From contig DBTO01000133.1 in assembly GCA_002307095.1 (NCBI GenBank), forward strand, positions 6,748 to 13,533: a DNA stretch of 6,786 bases, in the 5' to 3' direction. The position numbers and the translations under genes were made by a program. This DNA is from Sulfurospirillum sp. UBA1314 (GTDB taxonomy: Bacteria; Campylobacterota; Campylobacteria; Campylobacterales; Sulfurospirillaceae). The notes beneath the pieces are model-generated. The model was not told the origin of the DNA and did no database searches. It saw nothing but the letters and a program-made list of their open reading frames with translations. Below, one piece after another: positions 1 through 5,895 of the stretch; within the stretch, counting starts at the first letter, position 1; each line of letters starts with the position of its first letter.

Positions 1-161
1 TTCGCTACATCAAAAAAAGTGGGGTCAGTGGCGGAAAAAGACGTTTGAATGTGGCACAAACCAAAGCGCTCATTCACAATTATCCGCATGCCTACCTTGA
101 GTTTGAGGTTCTTTTCATCTGGGGAGTGTCAAAAATGTCTCAAAAGGTTAATAAAATATAA
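1..161 (+). CDS. C-terminal end of an unrecognised protein (5' truncated by window edge)
   Basis: Reading frame 3 is open from the left edge to a TAA at 159-161, giving about 52 residues that begin RYIKKSGVSGGKRR and end KVNKI. The other two forward frames close earlier (tga at 46-48 and at 107-109). The tail has a basic, glycine-containing patch (KKSGVSGGKRR), then a more hydrophobic stretch with YLEFEVLFIWGVS, then a short basic end. I do not recognise the family and assign no function. Composition is less AT-rich than the spacer that follows, which supports real coding sequence ending here. It is on the same strand as the psr-like operon but 336 bases upstream, so it is probably a separate transcription unit. 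No convincing GC-rich terminator follows it. Confidence 0.55.
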   Translation, partial: RYIKKSGVSGGKRRLNVAQTKALIHNYPHAYLEFEVLFIWGVSKMSQKVNKI

Positions 162-165
162 CCTT

Positions 166-275
166 AGTTTATAAAAACACCTTCAAATAGCACTTAAGCT
201 TAAGTAAATAAATTTAATTTTTAGATATTTTTTTAACTAAAAAAAGAAAAAAACTCCATAAAAAGTTTATAAAAA
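166..275 (+). repeat. 12-bp direct repeat AGTTTATAAAAA (166-177 and 264-275)
   Basis: Two identical 12-base copies lie 98 bases apart in the AT-rich spacer. Low sequence complexity makes a chance match quite possible. They are recorded because they flank the 14-bp palindrome. Confidence 0.3.
192..205. repeat. Perfect 14-bp palindrome ACTTAAGCTTAAGT
   Basis: The two halves are exact reverse complements with no spacer. It lies 31 bases after the stop of the upstream gene and about 290 bases before psrA. It could be a protein-binding site, or part of a weak transcript end for the upstream gene, although no T-run follows directly. The function is unknown. Confidence 0.4.
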
Positions 276-346
276 TTTACTTTATAGCCCTTTATGCGTT
301 AAATTTTCCTCCAATATACACGGTATAAATCTCCTTAAATAGGCGT

Positions 347-375
347 TTTATACTACAATTTTGTATTTATACTAC
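347..375 (+). promoter_or_regulatory. Tandem TTTATACTAC motif (347-356 and 366-375), possible operator or overlapping -10 elements
   Basis: The same ten bases occur twice with a 19-bp period, which places them on roughly the same face of the helix. Each copy contains TATACT, a 5/6 match to the sigma-70 -10 consensus (349-354 and 368-373). They could therefore be two start signals or a pair of sites for an activator bound upstream of the -10 candidate at 417-422. A related TATAAAT lies at 324-330. Confidence 0.35.
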
Positions 376-394
376 TTTTTTTTACCTTTTGTAA

Positions 395-431
395 GTTCTT
401 TCTAAGATAGAACCTTTACAATGGATAGAAC
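395..431. promoter_or_regulatory. Putative operator/promoter of the psr-like operon: 19-bp inverted repeat plus repeated GATAGAAC
   Basis: Bases 395-403 (GTTCTTTCT) and 405-413 (AGATAGAAC) are reverse complements at 8 of 9 positions around a single central base at 404. The half-site GATAGAAC (406-413) recurs as a direct repeat at 424-431. Between them TACAAT (417-422) matches the -10 consensus at 5 of 6 bases, and no good -35 lies at 17 bp, as is common for campylobacterotan sigma-70 promoters. This would place the start near 429-430 and leave a leader of about 68 nt. A dimeric regulator bound here would sit across the -35 and start region, as a repressor might. The regulator is not identified. 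Confidence 0.4.
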
Positions 432-497
432 AAGATGTACATTTAAACGCAGTTTGAGAGTACAAAACTTAAAGGCAAAAGAGAACAAGGAGACGCG

Positions 498-2837
498 ATG
501 AAAGTAGAGATCTCACGAAGGAGATTTCTTCAAGGAAGTGTGGCGATGTCCATCGCTGGAGGAGTGAGTATGAGTTCCTCTTCTATGATGGCAAGTGCCG
601 CAACCCCAGCCAAAAAAGTTGGCAATGAAGATAAAAAGATAGCAACACTCTGTGAAATGTGTGTCAATAAATGTGCGGCGATTGCGCATGTCCGCAATGG
701 TGTCGTTGAAAAACTCGATCCAAACCCTCTGTTTCCCAAATCACGCAATATGCTTTGCGCACGGGGAAATTCGGGCATTCAAGCTCTGTACGATCCTGAT
801 CGTCTCAAATATCCATTGATTCGCGATGGTGAAAAAGGAAGTGGTAAGTTTAAGCGCGTCAGTTGGGACGAAGCGTATGCTTACATCAATGAAAAACTCA
901 CCAAAATTTTGGAAGAGGAGAAAGATAACCGCTCCACCGTCGCCTTTTGTGCGGGTGAAGGTATGGCAGAACACACCTTTAAAAGCTTCTTTACGATGTT
1001 TGGCTCTTCTCACTTTTTAAATCATGCCAGCTTATGTCTTGCAACTACTGTTTCAGGCTATTCTCTGACAATCGGTGGGTATGGACAAGCTGATTTGGAC
1101 AATGCCAAATACGTCATTATGGCAGGCGCCAATCGTGCGGAAGCGATTGTCACTCCCGATACCATGGACTTTTTTAAACGTACCACGGGACGAGGTGCGA
1201 AGCTGATCACGGTTGATCCTCGCTTTACCAACACCGCCGCGAAAAGCGATAAATGGCTCGCCATTAATGTAGGAACGGATTTAGCGTTTGTGCTTGCTCT
1301 CACGTATGTAGCGATCAAAGAAGAGCGATACAATAAAGCCTTTGTGGAAAATTATTTCAATGGTTTTGAAGAGTACAAAAATCACATTTTAAACAATAAC
1401 TACACGCCAGAGTGGGCAGAAAAGATTACGGGCATCAAAGCCAAAGATATTTATCAAGTATCTCGTGATTTTATGGCAAATGCTCCTCAAGCGATCTATT
1501 ACCAAGGCAGACGTACGACATGGTCTAAAAATGACTTCCAACTCCGTCGCGCTCAAGCGATTTTCTCAGCTCTAGGGGGCGGTGTTGATGTCAAAGGTGG
1601 CATCTGTTTTGGTAAAAGCTTGCCACTGGTTGAGCATGACGCGGTAGCTCCAATGTACGCCCAAGCAAAGTCAAGAATTGAGCAAAATGAGGCAGCCGTT
1701 GTAGGCGGTTCTGGGTCATGGGTCGCGTTTCGCAATATGGTCTTGGAAAACCGAAGTCCGTATCCGATTCGAGCCCTGTTTAACTACAAACACAACCCCA
1801 TGCAAAATATGCCGAACAATGCCAAAACAGCAGAGTTTTTGAAAAAATTAGACCTTGTCGTCACGATCGATACGATGCCAAGCGATACCGTGATGCTCAG
1901 TGATGTGATTTTACCCGAGTGTACCTACTTAGAGCGTACCGATCCTGTCGTTTCGTACGGCGGCATTGAGCCTTCCATCGCGCAACGCAATAAAGTCGTC
2001 GACCCGATGTTTGAGAGTAAACCCGTCATGGAAATCATGCGAGGGCTGAGTGCAGTGCTTAGCAAACCTCTTTTTGAAATAACCAAAAAATACGATGAAG
2101 ACGTACAGAGCGCAATCGAAGAGGATGGTGAAGAAAAAGTCTATGCAGACTTTGATCTTACTAAACCGTTTGAACACGATCAAGCAGAGCTTAATGTCCA
2201 TGCCGTTGAAAAATACGAAGGGGCTGCAGACATTCTCAAAGAAAAAGGTGTTTTTTACCCGAATATGAATGAATACTTCAAAAAAATAAGTGTGAATGAG
2301 TATGAGTACTATCCTGAAGCCAAACGTGCCTATTCCGTTAAAAATAACAAGTTTGCAACACCATCAGGCAAAATCGAGTGTTCGGTTCCAGCTTTAGCTA
2401 AAAAGGGAATTGATGCGATGCCTGTTTGGAAAAGTGAGTACGAGATGGCAATTCCTTCTGGTAAATTTCGTTTTATCACAGGGCGTCACGCGCAATTTAC
2501 CCAATCAGGAACAGCCAATAACCGAATGCTTCTCAATCTTGTACCTCAAAACTACGCGTGGATCAATAAACGCGTCGCTGAAAAACTAGGCATTAAGTTT
2601 GGCGATAAGCTTGAAGTCTCTAGCAAAATTGGCAAAACAACGATTAAAGCGTATCCGACAGAGAAAATTGGACCCGATACCCTCTTTTTTGTGCATGGGT
2701 TTGGGGTTTACTCAACGGCGTTGAGTCTTGGGTACAACAATGGCGGTAATGATGCTGCTATTATCGAAGACGGCATTGAGCCGATGCACGGATCAACCTG
2801 TCTTCACGACACCATCGTAGAAATTAGAAAGGTTTAA
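498..2837 (+). CDS. psrA: Molybdopterin catalytic subunit, polysulfide/thiosulfate reductase type (PsrA/PhsA)
   Basis: This is the large catalytic subunit of a DMSO-reductase-family enzyme. It reduces a sulfur compound, most likely polysulfide, at a molybdenum bis-MGD centre on the periplasmic side. Visible features are a twin-arginine signal SRRRFLQ at residues 6-12, a hydrophobic stretch and a likely cleavage after ASA (residue 34). A [4Fe-4S] motif follows with C52-x2-C55-x3-C59-x27-C87. C180 in the segment NHASLC is the expected Mo ligand, with H172 and H176 nearby. R338-R339 in QGRR are plausible active-site arginines. The dinucleotide-binding domain spans about 657-775. The length of 779 residues fits PsrA/PhsA (about 760) and is shorter than typical ArrA or TtrA. 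The start is supported by AAGGAG at 487-492, 5 nt upstream, and by the Tat motif directly after it. It is the first gene of the operon. PsrA and PhsA cannot be separated safely by eye, so the symbol is provisional. Confidence 0.88.
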   Translation: MKVEISRRRFLQGSVAMSIAGGVSMSSSSMMASAATPAKKVGNEDKKIATLCEMCVNKCAAIAHVRNGVVEKLDPNPLFPKSRNMLCARGNSGIQALYDPDRLKYPLIRDGEKGSGKFKRVSWDEAYAYINEKLTKILEEEKDNRSTVAFCAGEGMAEHTFKSFFTMFGSSHFLNHASLCLATTVSGYSLTIGGYGQADLDNAKYVIMAGANRAEAIVTPDTMDFFKRTTGRGAKLITVDPRFTNTAAKSDKWLAINVGTDLAFVLALTYVAIKEERYNKAFVENYFNGFEEYKNHILNNNYTPEWAEKITGIKAKDIYQVSRDFMANAPQAIYYQGRRTTWSKNDFQLRRAQAIFSALGGGVDVKGGICFGKSLPLVEHDAVAPMYAQAKSRIEQNEAAVVGGSGSWVAFRNMVLENRSPYPIRALFNYKHNPMQNMPNNAKTAEFLKKLDLVVTIDTMPSDTVMLSDVILPECTYLERTDPVVSYGGIEPSIAQRNKVVDPMFESKPVMEIMRGLSAVLSKPLFEITKKYDEDVQSAIEEDGEEKVYADFDLTKPFEHDQAELNVHAVEKYEGAADILKEKGVFYPNMNEYFKKISVNEYEYYPEAKRAYSVKNNKFATPSGKIECSVPALAKKGIDAMPVWKSEYEMAIPSGKFRFITGRHAQFTQSGTANNRMLLNLVPQNYAWINKRVAEKLGIKFGDKLEVSSKIGKTTIKAYPTEKIGPDTLFFVHGFGVYSTALSLGYNNGGNDAAIIEDGIEPMHGSTCLHDTIVEIRKV

Positions 2838-2839
2838 TC

Positions 2840-3403
2840 ATGGCACGTTATGGAATGGCACTCAACTACAAAAATTGTATTAATTGTAGAGCATGTGAAA
2901 GTGCATGTAAAGAAGAAAATGGCGTTTTACTTTTACCCGATCATTACCGTATTTGGGTCGGCGTTAAAGAGGCGGAGGGTCAATTCCCGAACATCTCGAT
3001 TGCGTCACAAACCTATCATCCAAGCCAATGTCAACATTGTGATAATGCGCCCTGCCAACAAGTGTGCCCGACCAATGCGACCTATTATGGCGAAGGCGGC
3101 ATGGTGATGGTGGATCCAACCAAATGTATCTTGTGTACCTATTGTATCAACGCCTGTCCGTATGATGCGCGTTATGTCGATAATCGCACCAATACGGTCG
3201 ATAAATGTACTTTCTGCTCCGACACACGTTTAGCCGCAGGTGAAACAACCACAGCGTGTCAAGCAACCTGCCCAACAAAAGTTCGGGTATTTGGTGATTT
3301 AGACGATCCAAACAGCGAGATTTCTCTATTGCTTGCTAACAAAGAGTACCGCCAAGTGAAAGAGCACTTGGGTACGAAACCAAAATTATTTTATATCTTG
3401 TAG
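2840..3403 (+). CDS. psrB: Four-cluster [4Fe-4S] electron-transfer subunit (PsrB/PhsB type)
   Basis: This 187-residue ferredoxin-like subunit wires the membrane anchor to the molybdenum subunit. Sixteen cysteines fall in four groups: 13/16/19/23, 64/67/72/76, 96/99/102/106 and 123/126/140/144. This is the standard pattern for four [4Fe-4S] clusters in DmsB/PhsB/PsrB/NrfC proteins, and the length matches PhsB (about 190). No cluster ligand appears to be missing. There is no signal peptide, so it should cross the membrane folded, carried by the Tat signal of the A subunit. It starts only 2 nt after the psrA stop, with AGAAAGG in the end of psrA as ribosome-binding site, which implies translational coupling and equal dosage. 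Confidence 0.9.
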   Translation: MARYGMALNYKNCINCRACESACKEENGVLLLPDHYRIWVGVKEAEGQFPNISIASQTYHPSQCQHCDNAPCQQVCPTNATYYGEGGMVMVDPTKCILCTYCINACPYDARYVDNRTNTVDKCTFCSDTRLAAGETTTACQATCPTKVRVFGDLDDPNSEISLLLANKEYRQVKEHLGTKPKLFYIL

Positions 3404-3406
3404 GAG
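3402..3406 (+). promoter_or_regulatory. Ribosome-binding site AGGAG overlapping the psrB stop codon
   Basis: AGGAG shares two bases with the TAG stop of psrB and precedes two adjacent ATG codons. The spacing is 3 nt to the ATG at 3410 and 6 nt to the ATG at 3413. The second is the more usual distance, so translation of the anchor may really begin at 3413. The overlap suggests coupling between the B and C subunits. Confidence 0.6.
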
Positions 3407-3409
3407 TTT

Positions 3410-4579
3410 ATGATGCAAACACTTTCTTTGAAAAAACTCTTTTATTTTGAAAAAACACCTCTCAATGTGGTGATGGCAGTGACAACCGTAGCACTTTTAG
3501 CAGCGTTTATGGCAGGTGCGGTTGCGTACATCTTGCACGGGCACCATGTTTACAATGTCACGAGACAACATCCGTGGGGATTACTGATTGCGATGTACGT
3601 TTTCTTTGTCGTATCCAGCACGGGGCTTTGTATTATCTCCTCAATCGGGCATGTTTTTGGCATTCCTGAGTTTCAACAAATCGGTAAACGTGCGATCGCA
3701 GGTGCGATTATTACGATCAGTTCAGGTTTTGCGGTCATTGGTTTGGAAATTGGTCATCCCATGACAATGTTGATTTACAATGTTTTAACCCCCGGTTTGA
3801 CATCAGCTATTTGGTGGATGGGAACGCTTTATGGACTCTATCTGACCTTTATCTGTTTAGAGTTTTTCTTTCTAGCGATTAAGGTCAACCACACGTTTTC
3901 TAAAATTTTTGGTATTTGTGGACTCTTAGTGGGGCTTGCCGCACACTCGAATCTTGGCGCTGTTTTTGGCTTTTTGGTTTCACGTCCTTCTGCCAACGGT
4001 GTTTTTTACCCTGTCTATTTTATTCTCTCAGCGATGATCACAGGGTGTTATTTGATCTTTTTAATGTATGGATTTCGTTATAAAATGAATTTCCCTGAAA
4101 AAATCAGCGTGATGCTTGTGAAACTTTCAAAAATTTTAGGCATGCTTTTAGCCGTGCTTATTTTCTTTGAAGCGTGGAAAATTATCACGGCGTTGTATGG
4201 CGATATGCCAGAGCGCGCTGAGACGATTTTGCATGCGGTCAAACACCCAAATTTTTGGTTTGGCGAGTTGATTTTAGGGATGTTGATTCCCTTTATGATT
4301 ATTTTGCTCAGCAACGCCAAAGCGATTAAAGCAACCGTGTATGCCTCTATCTCAGGGATGGTGGGTATTTTTTTTATGCGCTATGACTTGGTGCATGACA
4401 CATTACTCTATCCTATGACCACGCTCAAACGCTCCGAATATCAAGTTGCTCCCACTTTTGTGGAGTATTTTCCCTCCGCGGCTGAGTTTGCCATAGGCTT
4501 TGGTGGTATTGGTTTAGCACTATTTTTGTATTATGTTGCCGATAAAGTATTTAATTTAGATGAAACTAACCAGCATTAA
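3410..4579 (+). CDS. psrC: NrfD/PsrC-family quinone-interacting membrane anchor, ten-helix form
   Basis: This integral membrane subunit should oxidise menaquinol and pass electrons to the B subunit. Ten hydrophobic segments are visible at about residues 18-41, 56-82, 94-112, 132-158, 165-190, 198-222, 234-262, 283-301, 305-325 and 355-377 (numbered from the ATG at 3410). Family signatures include GIPEFQQIGKRA (84-95) and LEIGHP followed by a WW-containing fourth helix (112-136). Family members described as polysulfide-reductase anchors are shorter: Wolinella PsrC is about 317 residues and Thermus PsrC about 253 with eight helices. At 389 residues this one resembles HybB in size and helix number. 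No haem-binding CxxCH occurs. Histidines 43, 45 and 46 after helix 1 are possible quinone-site residues, which is inference. AGGAG at 3402-3406 fits the second ATG (3413) better than the first. Confidence 0.85.
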   Translation: MMQTLSLKKLFYFEKTPLNVVMAVTTVALLAAFMAGAVAYILHGHHVYNVTRQHPWGLLIAMYVFFVVSSTGLCIISSIGHVFGIPEFQQIGKRAIAGAIITISSGFAVIGLEIGHPMTMLIYNVLTPGLTSAIWWMGTLYGLYLTFICLEFFFLAIKVNHTFSKIFGICGLLVGLAAHSNLGAVFGFLVSRPSANGVFYPVYFILSAMITGCYLIFLMYGFRYKMNFPEKISVMLVKLSKILGMLLAVLIFFEAWKIITALYGDMPERAETILHAVKHPNFWFGELILGMLIPFMIILLSNAKAIKATVYASISGMVGIFFMRYDLVHDTLLYPMTTLKRSEYQVAPTFVEYFPSAAEFAIGFGGIGLALFLYYVADKVFNLDETNQH

Positions 4580-4602
4580 TTAAACCCCAAAAAGGAGAGA
4601 AG

Positions 4603-5820
4603 ATGAAATTAAAAATTTTTGCCAGTAGTCTGATTGTAGCAGGGCTATTGCTCAGTGGATGCGCTGAGAAACAATCTGACATAACACCCTCTACTAGTGC
4701 TCAGGTTTTAACAGGACCATCTTTACATGTAAAAGAGTTGATGGAAAAATTTAAACTTGAAAATGTGGATTATGCCTACGTTAAAGCAGCCATAGGTAAT
4801 GGAACCAGAGATGGTGCCAAAGCCCTTTTGATCGACGCTCGTCCCAATCCAAAATATTTAGCCAGTACGATTCCCTCCAGTTTGAATATTCCCGATACCC
4901 AAATCGATAAATATATAGTACAACTGGATAAAGTGGCTAAAGATAAAGAGATCATCGTCTTTTGTGGTGGATGGGATTGTGAAAAAAGTCCTATCGTAGC
5001 AGGTTATTTGAAAGAACATGGTTTTACCAATGTCAAGTTATACCAAGCCGGTGAACCAGAATGGATCACTAAAAATTATCCAGAAATTGGACTTCCTGTA
5101 GCACAATCCGTTTTCAAAAACAATAGTGCTCTCTTTATGGATGCAAGACCGTATGCAAAATACATGGCAGGAACCATTCCAGGATCGCTTTATATGAGTG
5201 ATGAAGAGATCGATAAACTAAAAGGTCGTTTACCCATCGATAAAACAACCCCAATCGTCAGTTTCTGTGAAGGATACAGTTGTGCAAAATCGCATAACTT
5301 AGCCAAAAAACTCCAAGAGTTTGGCTACACAAAAATTAGTGTTTACGCCGGTGGATACCCCGAATGGAAAGAAGCAGGACTTCAAACTACAGCCGGTGGA
5401 GCTAAAAAAGTAGAAGTCGCCTCAGCACCTAAAAAAGATGCTTTTGTAGAAGGTATCAAACTGGGTGAAGATGAAGGAACCGTGGATGGAGAGTGGTATA
5501 AAGCACTGATTACGAGTGATAAAATCCCTGCTAATGTTGCCATTGTAGATGTGAGAACCGCAGGAGAATTTGCGAATGGGCACATTAAAGGTGCCATCAA
5601 TATCGAAGCAGGAAAACTCAGTGCAACTGAATTTGCCGCAAAATTTCCAAAAGGTAAAGTGGTGATTATGAACTGCTCCGCTGGAGGAAGATCGATGGAA
5701 GCCTTCTTGAAACTTAAAGATGCCAAAGTCGATGTGAGTAAGATCTTCTACTTTGATGCGAATATCAAATGTGATAAGAGCAGTAAATGCGAGATTAAAG
5801 TCAATGAACCTTTAGGTTAG
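4603..5820 (+). CDS. Triple-rhodanese-domain lipoprotein, probable periplasmic sulfane-sulfur carrier
   Basis: This 405-residue exported protein has a lipoprotein signal, hydrophobic from residue 5 with lipobox LSGC, lipidated cysteine C20. Three rhodanese domains follow. Domain 1 (about 55-158) has active loop C121-GGWD-C126-EK. Domain 2 (about 166-263) has C222-EGYS-C227-AK. Domain 3 (about 283-388) has C358-SAGGRS. Domains 1 and 2 are clearly related, sharing an IDARP/MDARP strand, a TIP-SL turn and a GxPEW or GEPEW end, so they look like a tandem duplication. Domain 3 is divergent and ends in a tail with C390-x5-C396. The +2 residue after C20 is Ala, not Asp, which by the E. coli rule favours the outer membrane. 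The gene has its own AAGGAG at 4592-4597, 5 nt from the ATG, and sits 23 nt after psrC with no terminator between. By analogy with Wolinella Sud it should hold sulfur as a persulfide and feed the reductase. The function is inferred. Confidence 0.85.
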   Translation: MKLKIFASSLIVAGLLLSGCAEKQSDITPSTSAQVLTGPSLHVKELMEKFKLENVDYAYVKAAIGNGTRDGAKALLIDARPNPKYLASTIPSSLNIPDTQIDKYIVQLDKVAKDKEIIVFCGGWDCEKSPIVAGYLKEHGFTNVKLYQAGEPEWITKNYPEIGLPVAQSVFKNNSALFMDARPYAKYMAGTIPGSLYMSDEEIDKLKGRLPIDKTTPIVSFCEGYSCAKSHNLAKKLQEFGYTKISVYAGGYPEWKEAGLQTTAGGAKKVEVASAPKKDAFVEGIKLGEDEGTVDGEWYKALITSDKIPANVAIVDVRTAGEFANGHIKGAINIEAGKLSATEFAAKFPKGKVVIMNCSAGGRSMEAFLKLKDAKVDVSKIFYFDANIKCDKSSKCEIKVNEPLG

Positions 5821-5836
5821 AGGCTTTACATGTAAA
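4722..5836. repeat. Identical 12-bp palindrome TTTACATGTAAA at 4722-4733 and 5825-5836
   Basis: The same perfect palindrome, preceded by C in both places, occurs once inside the rhodanese gene (over the codons for residues 40-44, S-L-H-V-K) and once between its stop codon and the terminator. I saw no further copy in the window. It may be a binding site, or coincidence aided by AT-rich composition. Confidence 0.4.
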
Positions 5837-5840
5837 CGTA

Positions 5841-5880
5841 AAAAGGGGCGGAGGATTAAATCCTTTCGCCCCTTTTTTTA
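5841..5880. terminator. Bidirectional rho-independent terminator between convergent genes
   Basis: AAAAGGGGCG (5841-5850) pairs perfectly with CGCCCCTTTT (5867-5876), and the inner arms GGATT and AATCC (5853-5857, 5859-5863) extend the hairpin. On the plus strand a run of seven T (5873-5879) follows the GC core. On the minus strand the reversed hairpin is followed by TTTTTAC. It lies 20 nt after the rhodanese stop and 15 nt from the end of the convergent gene, so it can serve both. Confidence 0.9.
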
Positions 5881-5895
5881 TATCTAAACGAAAGC

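Larger units (their letters stand above)
162..497. other. AT-rich non-coding control region upstream of the psr-like operon
   Basis: These 336 bases carry no credible open reading frame on either strand. They are much richer in A and T than the flanking genes, with long A and T runs around 205-280. The first part (162-300) contains a perfect 14-bp palindrome and a 12-bp direct repeat. The second part (320-431) contains two copies of a 10-bp motif, a near-perfect 19-bp inverted repeat and several TATAAT-like hexamers. The last 60 bases form the probable leader, ending in the AAGGAG ribosome-binding site at 487-492, 5 nt before the psrA start. The density of symmetric elements suggests regulated transcription of the operon, but no regulator can be named from sequence alone. 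Confidence 0.6.

Noticed and set aside
228..246. A/T-only inverted repeat as terminator of the upstream gene
   Set aside because: The stem would contain no GC core, so it would be too weak to call a rho-independent terminator; homopolymer runs pair by chance.
347..431. Possible CRISPR-like or iteron array from the repeated short motifs
   Set aside because: There are only two copies of each short motif, no regular repeat-spacer pattern, and no replication or Cas gene nearby.
5382..5726. Minus-strand open frame of 114 residues inside the rhodanese gene
   Set aside because: It lies wholly antisense to the third rhodanese domain, and its composition (Ser, Ala, Pro, Leu rich) is typical of a shadow frame.
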